DNA from: Candidatus Microgenomates bacterium
Lineage (GTDB): Bacteria; Patescibacteriota; Microgenomatia; 2-02-FULL-39-11
Direction: 5' to 3'
Length of the DNA stretch: 23,745 nt
Assembly (NCBI GenBank): GCA_022866885.1
Contig: JALHWS010000084.1
Coordinates: 1 to 23,745, forward strand
Shown here one piece after another: positions 15,079 through 21,752 of this stretch (position 1 is the first letter of the stretch; the number at the start of each line of letters is the position of its first letter). Under the pieces are notes generated by a model. The model saw nothing but the letters and a program-made list of their open reading frames with translations. It made no database searches and had not been told where the DNA came from. A program made the position numbers and the translations under genes.

Positions 15079-15561
15079 ATGACTATTCCACATATCCGCT
15101 TTACTCAGGAAGGTTATCAAAAAATTGAGAAAGATATCCTGAAACTTCAAGAGGAACGTAAAGAAGCGGTCGTTAACCTTCGCACTGCCCGCGAGATGGG
15201 TGATCTATCCGAAAACGGAGCATATAAAGCCGCCAGATTTGAACTGGGCGGAATAGACCGGCAGCTGCGGCGGCTGAAATATCTTTTGCGGTTTGGTACA
15301 GTGGCCCAAATTACAAACAAAGGATGTATCGATTTCGGCAGTCTGGTGACTCTTTCTGACGGCAAAAATGAACTGACGTTTACGCTGGTTGGAGAATACG
15401 AATCCAATCCCGCTCAAAAGAAATTATCCGTATCCAGTCCGATCGGAAAAGCAATTATGGGTAAACGGACAGGAGATACCGTGACAGTAAACACTCCAAC
15501 AGGTACGATAAACTATACGATCGTCAATTTCGAGTCATTGGGAGGGGGTGAGTTGAGGTGA
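15079..15561 (+). CDS. greA: Transcription elongation factor GreA
   Basis: GreA stimulates the RNA-cleavage activity of backtracked RNA polymerase. It has the family length of 160 aa. The N-terminal coiled coil has the tip AREMGDLSENGAYKAA, with D42 and E45 matching the acidic residues that reach the polymerase active site. The C-terminal FKBP-like domain has YESNPAQKKLSVSSPIGKAIMGK and TGDTVTVNTPTG. ATG 15079 is the natural start; only a weak GGAAA precedes it. The stop overlaps the next gene's GTG start (GTGA), so a small membrane gene is coupled to it. Confidence 0.97.
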   Translation: MTIPHIRFTQEGYQKIEKDILKLQEERKEAVVNLRTAREMGDLSENGAYKAARFELGGIDRQLRRLKYLLRFGTVAQITNKGCIDFGSLVTLSDGKNELTFTLVGEYESNPAQKKLSVSSPIGKAIMGKRTGDTVTVNTPTGTINYTIVNFESLGGGELR

Positions 15562-15755
15562 AACAAAAATGTTTTCTTCAGTTGATAGGGGCGCTTTTTG
15601 GAGCCAAAGCCGTATTTGGTATTCTTTACCTTCTTTTCGGTTGGGAAGTAACAATTTCCGGATGGATTATGCCTCTTTGGCTGATTGTCGTAGCCGTAGT
15701 AGTGGACGGTTATTTAGCTTTTTTGGCTTATAAATTTTCCAAAGGGAAAAAGTGA
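15558..15755 (+). CDS. 65-aa membrane protein coupled to greA
   Basis: The GTG start at 15558 overlaps the greA TGA. A purine-rich GGGAGGGGGTGAG immediately upstream can act as ribosome-binding site, which decides this start. The product has two hydrophobic segments, LIGALFGAKAVFGILYLLFG and a second at about 37-58 (MPLWLIVVAVVVDGYLAFLA), and ends in a basic FSKGKK. This fits a two-helix inner-membrane protein. Family unknown. It ends 4 nt before the convergent alkA-like stop. Confidence 0.8.
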   Translation: MKQKCFLQLIGALFGAKAVFGILYLLFGWEVTISGWIMPLWLIVVAVVVDGYLAFLAYKFSKGKK

Positions 15756-15759
15756 AGCC

Positions 15760-16359
15760 CTAAGCTAGACTTGCCCACAAAATTCTTGAAGCATAGGTTT
15801 TATAGGGAGACCAGGGAGAAATTATTTTCTCCATTTGTTTTTTTGTCGGTTCTTTCTTAAAACGATAAATTTTTTGGATTGCTTTTCTCAAACCTAAATC
15901 ACCATATGAAAAGATGTCTTCCCTACCCATGGCAAACATCAGAAACATTTCCGCCGTCCAAGGCCCGATCCCTTTTACCTTAGTCAATTCTTCGATCACT
16001 TCGCCATCCGTCATGACATCCAGATGGAAAACCGCTAAATCTCCGCCAGTTATTGCTTCGGCCAAATTTCGAAGGTACCGGGCTTTCGCGTGGGACATGC
16101 CGACAGACCGGAGCTTTTCGTGAGATATAGAAAGTAAATCTACAGGTTGTACAAGCATATTCGGAAATAATTTAATAAATCTGGCCAAAATCGCGTCGCC
16201 TGCTTTATCCGAAAGCTGCTGGCAGATGATTTCTTTGCATAAATGGCTGAAATAACTTGACGGATAGTCTTTTTTAACCGGCCGGATATTCCTTGTTTTT
16301 CGGAAATACGGATAAAGAAGAGGGTCGTTTTTCTTGAAGTGGTCAATTATTTTTTTCAT
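15760..16359 (-). CDS. DNA-3-methyladenine glycosylase II (AlkA-like HhH-GPD)
   Basis: This 199-aa base-excision enzyme removes alkylated bases such as 3-methyladenine from DNA. It shows CKEIICQQLSDKAG (41-54), the helix-hairpin-helix VKGIGPWTAEMFL (128-140), and the catalytic Asp D154 in SYGDLGLRKA. The AlkA N-terminal TBP-like domain is absent, so it is the short HhH-GPD form common in bacteria and yeast Mag1. ATG 16359 is chosen: AAGGA lies 5 nt before it and an extended -10 box is upstream, so the TTG at 16389 lies in the promoter region. Confidence 0.9.
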   Translation of the reverse strand: MKKIIDHFKKNDPLLYPYFRKTRNIRPVKKDYPSSYFSHLCKEIICQQLSDKAGDAILARFIKLFPNMLVQPVDLLSISHEKLRSVGMSHAKARYLRNLAEAITGGDLAVFHLDVMTDGEVIEELTKVKGIGPWTAEMFLMFAMGREDIFSYGDLGLRKAIQKIYRFKKEPTKKQMEKIISPWSPYKTYASRILWASLA

Positions 16360-16374
16360 TTTAATCCTTGTAGT

Positions 16375-16383
16375 AGTATACCA
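16375..16383 (-). promoter_or_regulatory. Extended -10 promoter of the AlkA-like gene
   Basis: TGGTATACT on the minus strand (TATACT at 16375-16380), 15 nt before the ATG; a Shine-Dalgarno AAGGA (16365-16369) lies between. Confidence 0.6.
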
Positions 16384-16411
16384 AATCAAGGCTAATTAAT
16401 ATGGTCAATAG

Positions 16412-16440
16412 TTGCCTAAGGATATATAAAGTTATATACT
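16412..16440 (+). promoter_or_regulatory. Leaderless promoter of the small protein-Fic operon
   Basis: TTGCCT (16412-16417), a 17-nt spacer and TATACT (16435-16440) precede the ATG at 16447 by 6 nt. The predicted transcript starts at the A of the ATG, and no Shine-Dalgarno fits in between. Confidence 0.65.
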
Positions 16441-16446
16441 TATATT

Positions 16447-16626
16447 ATGAGTAAAAGAAATAAAAATAGATTAGTTAAAGCTTATTCCAAATACCGCACG
16501 CTTAAAAAAAGCAAATCATCCGTGTTGGGATTTTTCCGTGCTCTTATACCGGAGATTATTTTTCGAACAACTAAACTTGAAGGAGAATCTGTTACCCGCA
16601 GGATGATTTCTTCTCTACCTAAATGA
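16447..16626 (+). CDS. 59-aa possible Fic antitoxin (FicA/VbhA-like)
   Basis: The frame runs from ATG 16447 to TGA 16624-16626. The next gene, a Fic protein, begins 3 nt later in the same frame. The product is basic (MSKRNKNRLVKAY...) and carries TTKLEG (41-46), which fits the inhibitory motif (S/T)xxxE(G/N) known from class I Fic antitoxins such as VbhA, proteins of about 60 aa encoded just upstream of Fic. Size, order and motif agree, but the motif is short and lies nearer the C-terminus than in VbhA. A split single Fic gene is unlikely because TGA and TAA follow each other. The start is set by the promoter. Confidence 0.6.
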   Translation: MSKRNKNRLVKAYSKYRTLKKSKSSVLGFFRALIPEIIFRTTKLEGESVTRRMISSLPK

Positions 16627-16629
16627 TAA

Positions 16630-17271
16630 ATGGTTAAAACTTCTACAAAACCAAAAGGTGCGACTTCGTATAAAGAAACAGCTTTTGGTATTATTCCTAG
16701 AGTGAAACTTCTTACACTTGAGCTCGAAGGAACAAAAAAAGGATTGGATTTTATTCATCATCAGGTAAGTAGAGAAAAAACCATCAAAATAACTCCGGAG
16801 TTTATTTGTAAATTACATGGGGTATCATTTGGCTGGATTTTCCCAAAATGGGCTGGTAAATTCAGAAAAATACTGGTGACAATTTCCGGAAAAGAAGCTA
16901 CTCCATATTTTAAAATACCTGAACTTATGGTAAATCTTTGTGAAGATTTGGAAGAAAGATTAAAGCATTTACCAGATCCTAAAACAGATAAATACATACT
17001 AGCGGTAGTAAAACTCCTTGCCTGGTTTCAGCATCAATTTGTATTTATCCATCCTTTCCAAGATTACAATGGAAGAACAGCAAGAATGCTAACAATTCTA
17101 CTTCTTCTCAAACTTAACCTACCACCGGTTGAAATAAAAGCGGAAAAAAGATTAGATAGAAAACTATATATTACAGCGATGCAGAAGGGCGATAAAGGTG
17201 ATCTGTCATTATTGGAAAATATTATTGGTCAAGCTCTTTTCGAAGGTTTAGAACGATTGTCAAAAGAGTAA
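16630..17271 (+). CDS. Fic family AMP-transferase-like protein
   Basis: Fic proteins transfer AMP or other phosphate-containing groups to target-protein hydroxyls; as toxins they often hit DNA gyrase and topoisomerase IV. In this 213-aa protein the Fic core is clear: LHGVSFGWIFPKWAGKFRK (62-80) and the active motif HPFQDYNGRTAR (141-152). H141, D145, N147, G148, R149 and R152 are kept; the usual Gly after Asp is Tyr. A second inhibitory-like TLELEG (29-34) lies in its own N-terminal region, so it might self-inhibit (class II) as well as have a partner. It is in operon with the 59-aa gene (3-nt gap). The target is unknown. Confidence 0.88.
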   Translation: MVKTSTKPKGATSYKETAFGIIPRVKLLTLELEGTKKGLDFIHHQVSREKTIKITPEFICKLHGVSFGWIFPKWAGKFRKILVTISGKEATPYFKIPELMVNLCEDLEERLKHLPDPKTDKYILAVVKLLAWFQHQFVFIHPFQDYNGRTARMLTILLLLKLNLPPVEIKAEKRLDRKLYITAMQKGDKGDLSLLENIIGQALFEGLERLSKE

Positions 17272-17307
17272 TAAAGTATCGTTAATCAAGATTTGACCTC
17301 CAAAGCA

Positions 17308-17412
17308 TTATTCCGACACGCTGACAGTTTCACTCTTCAAAGTTTTAGCCACCGCTTCCGCAATCCTCTTTGTATTCCCAAATTGAGAGTAATAAACAAT
17401 CAATGCTTTCAT
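17308..17412 (-). pseudogene. Flavodoxin N-terminal fragment
   Basis: A 34-codon frame reads MKALIVYYSQFGNTKRIAEA and then VAKTLKSETVSVSE before TAA. YSQFGNTKRIAEAVA is the phosphate-binding loop and first helix of flavodoxin, which binds FMN. A whole flavodoxin needs ~140 residues, and none of the remaining strands or FMN loops are visible downstream in any frame I examined. It starts 6 nt after the asparaginase stop on the same strand. It is a truncated remnant, though it could be a translated peptide. Confidence 0.65.
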
Positions 17413-17418
17413 GATAAT

Positions 17419-17922
17419 TTATTCAAATCGCAATAATGCGTTATTTTTTTCAACTTCCTCCGATTTAAATATACCCCCATTCATACAAATATAAACACCG
17501 GTATTTATAAGTCCAAATGAGGCAATGCTAAATCCCAAATTAAATGCCGCATCGGAAACAGAAAAACCCATAATAGGAACCATAGATCCGGTTAAAATAA
17601 TTTTATTCTTCAAATCTTTATTTTCTAAAAATTGTGCAGTTTTTTTCATTGTAAAAGTCCCATGAGTTATCAAGATGTTTTCATGGGGATAATTTTTTAT
17701 TGCTTTAACTAATTTTTTTAGGTCTTCACTTGTAATATCTCTGCTGTCTTTTTCGCAAACGGATTCAATACTGTAAGTAAAATGTGGTTTAACCATATTT
17801 TTAAGGAAACTATCAATAGTTGTGTCGAGCTTCATCATTTGCTGATTGATATTTTCATATCCGGGATCTATAAACTCTATCGTCCCGCCCATTTTTATTA
17901 TGTGAATATGGTTTTTTGTCAT
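17419..17922 (-). CDS. Half-length asparaginase-like protein (N-terminal domain only)
   Basis: L-asparaginases are usually ~320-350 aa with two domains; this is 167 aa and ends at the boundary of the first. Visible motifs are MGGTIEF (nucleophile position T14), DSRDIT (59-64), THGTFTMKKTA (T89) and KIILTGSMVP (K107). The aspartate that normally follows the second threonine (HGTDTM) is Phe90, so the catalytic triad is incomplete, and the C-terminal domain is absent. It may be an inactive or altered relative, or a short-form family. TTGTCT (17958-17963), a 17-nt spacer and TATAAT (17935-17940) give a promoter 12 nt before the ATG. A flavodoxin fragment follows. Confidence 0.82.
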   Translation of the reverse strand: MTKNHIHIIKMGGTIEFIDPGYENINQQMMKLDTTIDSFLKNMVKPHFTYSIESVCEKDSRDITSEDLKKLVKAIKNYPHENILITHGTFTMKKTAQFLENKDLKNKIILTGSMVPIMGFSVSDAAFNLGFSIASFGLINTGVYICMNGGIFKSEEVEKNNALLRFE

Positions 17923-17934
17923 AAATTCATAAAA

Positions 17935-17963
17935 ATTATAACTTAAAAAGCGATATTAGACAA
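17935..17963 (-). promoter_or_regulatory. Promoter of the asparaginase-like gene
   Basis: On the minus strand TTGTCT, 17 nt, TATAAT, ending 12 nt before the ATG at 17922. Confidence 0.65.
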
Positions 17964-18026
17964 ATGAGACATTTGACTTAATATAATTTAATGGTATGAG
18001 ATTGTTTTTTGTGATACCATAAATTG

Positions 18027-18353
18027 ATGTTCAAAAAATATGATGTAAAAATTAAGGAAATATTATCCTCTAAGCCTTCGGAGACTGATTGGAAGAGCGT
18101 TTTGGAGGATCATCGGGAGAAGATTGACCAGATCCAGCATGAAAGGCTCATTCATTTATTAGTAACGATTTTTGTCGGCCTTGTTTTGTCCATTTCCTGC
18201 TTCACTACCATCGTCACCCAAAATCTTATTCTTTTGGTATTTGATCTTCCTCTTCTGCTTCTTTTCTTAGGTTATTTGTTTCATTACCGAAATCTGGAAA
18301 ACACTACCCAGAGTTGGTATTTACTCGAAGAGGAGATAAAAAGTAGTTTATAG
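18027..18353 (+). CDS. 108-aa two-helix membrane protein
   Basis: The N-terminal ~45 residues are charged and helical (SETDWKSVLEDHREKIDQIQ). Two hydrophobic helices follow, LLVTIFVGLVLSISCFTTIV and LILLVFDLPLLLLFLGYLF, then a short charged tail (TQSWYLLEEEIKSSL). It looks like a small inner-membrane protein with cytoplasmic ends. I do not recognise a family. The start is ATG 18027; the TTG one codon earlier is possible. It is divergent from the asparaginase gene, and its stop is 8 nt from the convergent acetyltransferase-like gene. Confidence 0.7.
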   Translation: MFKKYDVKIKEILSSKPSETDWKSVLEDHREKIDQIQHERLIHLLVTIFVGLVLSISCFTTIVTQNLILLVFDLPLLLLFLGYLFHYRNLENTTQSWYLLEEEIKSSL

Positions 18354-18361
18354 GTAATTAA

Positions 18362-19090
18362 TTACAACTCTTTCATCCAGGTATTCTCTTCTCCATTATC
18401 GTACGTTTCATGTGCTACCTTTTTAAATCCTGCTTTTTCTAAAGATTCCTCCATTGGAATATTTTTAGGATCGGTATAGGCAGTGATATAAACAGGACGT
18501 GCCTTTATAGCTGGTTTTGTTATAGCTATTTCTTTTGAAATGGCGTCTTCCATTTGCTTGACCAAAATCATCGTCTGTCTTAATCCGCTTAATGCTACTC
18601 CACGTAATTCTGTATCAGGAAGATTTGTCCTTTCCTCTATCCATTCGTATTCTTTAGGCCATTTGTGTTGTAGTGTTCTAGCAGATACTTCTAACACTAA
18701 AGCACCGCGTGCGATAAGACCTTTTTTTCTAAGTTTTTTTTTGGCATTATCTTCATAATAATTAATCATTCCGACCGCTTCTCCTTTATTATCAACTATC
18801 GCAAAAGTCAATAATTTCTTAAGTTTGTCCCAGTCCTTCTTTTCTAACTGTTTTATATTTTTAAAATCTATACCTCTAATGGCAGCGTCAAGTTCTATAG
18901 GTTTTAATGGAGGGCGCGTACTATACAATACTGCATCTGGATGACGGCGCATATCACCGAATTTTTGAGAATCATCTGAGTTATTCGGATTAAATAGCCT
19001 GACACTATATGGTTCTTGCGGATTTGCTTTCCATATTTCTCCAACACCACAAACCTCGAGAGGGACTCTTGCTGATTCTTCTCCTATCAT
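18362..19090 (-). CDS. GNAT-like acetyltransferase, putative
   Basis: This 242-aa soluble protein contains features of the GNAT fold, which moves acetyl groups from acetyl-CoA: a central LLTFAIVDNKGEAVGMINYY, a middle region with ALVLEVSAR and LRGVALSGLRQTMILVKQM, and an end with PVYITAYTDPKNIPMEESLE then KAGFKKVAHETY, the usual last strand and helix. The typical RGxGxG/A acetyl-CoA loop is not obvious. The substrate is unknown. TATACA (19099-19104) sits 8 nt before the ATG, so the message may be leaderless. A broken GIY-YIG gene lies just upstream. Confidence 0.6.
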   Translation of the reverse strand: MIGEESARVPLEVCGVGEIWKANPQEPYSVRLFNPNNSDDSQKFGDMRRHPDAVLYSTRPPLKPIELDAAIRGIDFKNIKQLEKKDWDKLKKLLTFAIVDNKGEAVGMINYYEDNAKKKLRKKGLIARGALVLEVSARTLQHKWPKEYEWIEERTNLPDTELRGVALSGLRQTMILVKQMEDAISKEIAITKPAIKARPVYITAYTDPKNIPMEESLEKAGFKKVAHETYDNGEENTWMKEL

Positions 19091-19093
19091 ATA

Positions 19094-19219
19094 TCAATTG
19101 TATATCTTATTTCTAGATAAAATAAGATTTTCTTTTTTGGCCTTGGTGAAACTTTTAAGCTCGATTTCCCGTCTCATCGCCTCTTTTCTTGTAGTATATT
19201 CCTCCTAATAAACTAATTC
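19094..19219 (-). pseudogene. GIY-YIG nuclease remnant (C-terminal part)
   Basis: The reverse frame reads ELVY-stop-EEYTTRKEAMRREIELKS, then FTKAKKENLI. This aligns with HLVYKEEYPTREEAMQREWQ of the intact GIY-YIG protein at 20005-20277, with a TAG in place of the Lys after VY. The N-terminal GIY-YIG motifs are missing, and the upstream part of the frame overlaps the end of the membrane-protein gene. It is a decayed third copy in this region. Confidence 0.75.
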
Positions 19220-19853
19220 AAAAGTTAATAATTCCTTTTTTTCTGAAGAAAAGAAACATTGATCCACCAATAAAAACAATTACCATTACAAGCAAGCTTC
19301 CATATAAAAACCTATCAGTCAAATATAAAAATGTCTTTTCGTAAAAGAGATATCTGATAGTTACTTTTAAGCCGTGAATAATGAAACTGTATAAGACTCC
19401 CAAGAAAAACAAATTACTATATCCAAAATTTGCTGTCTTAATTAATTTATAAGCTGAAGCGGCAATACAAATTTCCCAAATCCACTGGCTTATCCTTATT
19501 GACATTAAACCATCATCAATCTTAAGTCCAAACAAGTATTGCCAAGCTACAGCTACAATAGAGATTAAAATAAGATACCAAATTGGTACTATATACTCTA
19601 CTAATGACTTACCAAATATTTTTGTTTTAAATATGGCCAAGACTGAAAAAAGGGTAATTATCGCCAGAAGAATGATGAAGAAAATCGGATCGCTGCGTTT
19701 TTCCAAGTAGGGAATTTGTGGCAAGATATCGAGTTTGTCACCCGTAGTGGTAAATGTTTTACCGGTCTGGGGACAATCGACTTTTTGATCTCCAATAAAA
19801 CATTCCCGATTCCTTGTTTCAATTTTTCCTGAGATATAAGCAATTGTTTCCAT
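19218..19853 (-). CDS. Membrane protein of unknown function, 211 aa
   Basis: An N-terminal ~48-residue hydrophilic part with two Cys (ECFIGDQKVDCPQTG) is followed by about five hydrophobic helices: FFIILLAIITLFSVLAIF, IVPIWYLILISIVAVAWQYL, one around WEICIAASAY, LFFLGVLYSFIIHG and LLVMVIVFIGGSMFLFF. The family is not recognised. Its ATG abuts the stop of a 35-aa membrane peptide gene (TAG ATG, no gap), so the two form an operon. Its last codons overlap the GIY-YIG remnant in another frame, so the C-terminus may have changed when that gene decayed. Confidence 0.7.
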   Translation of the reverse strand: METIAYISGKIETRNRECFIGDQKVDCPQTGKTFTTTGDKLDILPQIPYLEKRSDPIFFIILLAIITLFSVLAIFKTKIFGKSLVEYIVPIWYLILISIVAVAWQYLFGLKIDDGLMSIRISQWIWEICIAASAYKLIKTANFGYSNLFFLGVLYSFIIHGLKVTIRYLFYEKTFLYLTDRFLYGSLLVMVIVFIGGSMFLFFRKKGIINF

Positions 19854-19961
19854 CTATTTGAACCCCACAAGGGGTAGAATTTGAGTTTTAACCAAAATAA
19901 TACCCAAAATAGTAAGGATAATTATGGCGATAATATCAATAAGTAATTTATTGTTTTTCAT
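19854..19961 (-). CDS. 35-aa single-helix membrane peptide
   Basis: The frame starts MKNNKLLIDIIAIIILTILG and ends VKTQILPLVGFK before TAG, which is followed at once by the ATG of the 211-aa membrane protein. A basic start and one long hydrophobic helix suggest a small membrane protein, or a leader peptide coupled to the next gene. Direct abutment supports translation. Confidence 0.55.
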   Translation of the reverse strand: MKNNKLLIDIIAIIILTILGIILVKTQILPLVGFK

Positions 19962-20004
19962 TTTTAGTAACCTAATTGAGAGCTTACGGTCGCCACGCTC
20001 AAAG

Positions 20005-20277
20005 TTATAACTTCTTTAATATCATTTTATCACCTTCAATCAAAACTTCCTTCTTTTTATGTGGCCATTGTTTGAGTTGCCATTCTCTTTGCATTGCCTC
20101 TTCTCTTGTCGGATATTCTTCTTTGTAAACTAAGTGAAACGAAGGAAACATGCGCAGATATTTTGCGGATTTGCCTGATCTATCTTTATGCTCCTCTAAC
20201 CGTTTTTCCAGATTATTCGTTTGACCGATGTAAAGGGTATTTCCGGAAGTACGGAGGATATAGACGAAATAAGACAT
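20005..20277 (-). CDS. GIY-YIG single-domain nuclease-like protein (first)
   Basis: This 90-aa protein has the GIY-YIG signature as FVY (4-6) and YIG (16-18), R26 and H30 in LEKRLEEH, and a later Glu (E65 in AMQREWQLKQW) as metal ligand. It matches stand-alone small GIY-YIG proteins of the UPF0213/YhbQ type, which lack the extra domains of UvrC or homing enzymes. Their in vivo role is poorly known. ATG 20277 begins at the conserved MSYFVYIL; an ATG at 20301 would add eight residues. A degenerate relative lies at 19094-19219. Confidence 0.87.
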   Translation of the reverse strand: MSYFVYILRTSGNTLYIGQTNNLEKRLEEHKDRSGKSAKYLRMFPSFHLVYKEEYPTREEAMQREWQLKQWPHKKKEVLIEGDKMILKKL

Positions 20278-20325
20278 ATATTGTTTATTTGATTTTATCA
20301 TTTATTTATGTTGTGATGATAAGTA

Positions 20326-21276
20326 GTGATCACCCAAGAACTTGTCAATTATATAAGGGAAGAGCTTTCATACGGCTTACAGATTGAAGAAATAAGAACG
20401 CAGCTGGAAAATAAAGGTTGGCATGAGGAAGATATTGCTCAAGCTTTTAGTATCGCTGCCGCTACAAATATAAGTCCTGCCCCAAGTTCATCTCCGTCAT
20501 TTTTTAGTAAAATCCTGAAAGAATTCAGTCTTCTTTTTAACTCATCATTTAATATTTACAGACAAAACATGAAACAGTTCCTGAAGATTCAGAGCCTCTA
20601 CTTTGTGGTGTTTATTATTCTGTTTATCTTATCGGTGCTTACCTATGTAGTGATTTATATAATGAAACCGTCTAATATGTCTAGCCTCTTTTTATTCAGT
20701 GTCTCCTTTAGATTATTTATTCAGTTTTTAAACTCCATATGTTTTTTAATTTTATTATTCCCTCATCTGGTATTGTTACACGCTATTGACGATACGAACC
20801 ATATGTTCCGCCTCAAGGATTATATTAAAAATAGCCGGAACAGATTTCTAAGATATCTGGGAATCCAATTTGCTATCTATGGCATGGTTATTCTTACTGT
20901 CGTGTTGATATTTATTTCTTGCTTTTTAGTTTCATCTGTTTTAAGCCCTGTTTTTCCGCTGGCAAATCTTTTAATTATTATTGGAGTTATATGCGCCGGA
21001 ATTACGGGTATATTTATCTACGCCTGGTATCTATTTTCTTCCTTTGTATTTGTGAGTGAAAAGACAGGGGTCATCCAAGCGCTCAAAAAAAGTAAATCAT
21101 ATGTTCAACGTCATGTCCTCTTTGTAATTTTACACATGTTTTTTTTGGGTATTACGCTGACGGTATTCGGGATCATACCGATTGTGGGAATATTTTTGGA
21201 TATTTTTATAGCTGTCCCGATAGCCAATATCTATTTATATAAGCTCTATAAAAATCTCAAAATGTTAACTTCTTAA
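20326..21276 (+). CDS. Polytopic membrane protein with N-terminal helical GW motif
   Basis: This 316-aa protein begins with a ~40-residue soluble helical unit, LVNYIREELSYGLQIEEIRT then LENKGWHEEDIAQAF. This L-YI---L--G---EIR--L---GW---DI--AF pattern recurs in membrane proteins of Patescibacteria (recollection). A Ser/Pro linker leads to about six hydrophobic helices. The region VSEKTGVIQALKKSKSYV then a long hydrophobic run resembles DUF975 or glycerophosphodiesterase membrane domains. No catalytic residues are seen. The start is GTG 20326; there is no clear ribosome-binding site. Its last 20 nt overlap the convergent acetyltransferase gene. Confidence 0.75.
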   Translation: MITQELVNYIREELSYGLQIEEIRTQLENKGWHEEDIAQAFSIAAATNISPAPSSSPSFFSKILKEFSLLFNSSFNIYRQNMKQFLKIQSLYFVVFIILFILSVLTYVVIYIMKPSNMSSLFLFSVSFRLFIQFLNSICFLILLFPHLVLLHAIDDTNHMFRLKDYIKNSRNRFLRYLGIQFAIYGMVILTVVLIFISCFLVSSVLSPVFPLANLLIIIGVICAGITGIFIYAWYLFSSFVFVSEKTGVIQALKKSKSYVQRHVLFVILHMFFLGITLTVFGIIPIVGIFLDIFIAVPIANIYLYKLYKNLKMLTS

Positions 21277-21721
21277 CACAAAAGAATTTTGTATTACCAC
21301 TAATTTTCCCTGACATAATCACTTTAAAACCTTGCCTTATATAATAATCTTTTGTTTCAGGAACCGAGGACACCCAAAGTTCATTTACTCTTTTTTCTTT
21401 TATTATCTTCTCTAGTTTTTTTAATAAAGCATAACCTATACCTTGTCCTCGATATTTTTCATCAACAACGAAAAATCCTACCCAATAAGCTTTCTCTCCT
21501 GGAAATTTTTTACCCATGACTTCATTTGCATAGTTAACCTTGTCTTGATACCAGCCAATTAATCCAATGACCCTACCTTTATCAAGAGCAACATAATGAG
21601 CATCGATGTGTATGAGATGATGTTCTATCTCTTCTTTTGTATCAAGTTTTGCTTTTAAAACCAAATTCACAGCTTCTTCGAAATAGACGTTCGTTAATTG
21701 TTTAATAATTATTTTGTTCAT
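21257..21721 (-). CDS. GNAT family N-acetyltransferase
   Basis: This 154-aa protein has the acetyl-CoA binding motif A in full: VGFFVVDEKYRGQGIGYALL with RGQGIG at 91-96. It is preceded by a strand (VIGLIGWYQ) and followed by NELWVSSVPETKDYYIRQGF, the usual motif B with a Tyr that can act as general acid. Substrate unknown. Its upstream region is the tRNA-Gln-derived end repeat at 21753-21766, so an insertion may have replaced its original promoter. It overlaps the preceding convergent gene by 20 nt. Confidence 0.93.
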   Translation of the reverse strand: MNKIIIKQLTNVYFEEAVNLVLKAKLDTKEEIEHHLIHIDAHYVALDKGRVIGLIGWYQDKVNYANEVMGKKFPGEKAYWVGFFVVDEKYRGQGIGYALLKKLEKIIKEKRVNELWVSSVPETKDYYIRQGFKVIMSGKISGNTKFFCVKKLTF

Positions 21722-21752
21722 TCGATATTACCTTAACAGAAGATTAATAATA

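Noticed and set aside
16624..16629. UGA readthrough or recoding joining the 59-aa protein to Fic
   Set aside because: A TAA follows immediately, and TGA serves as a normal stop elsewhere in the window.
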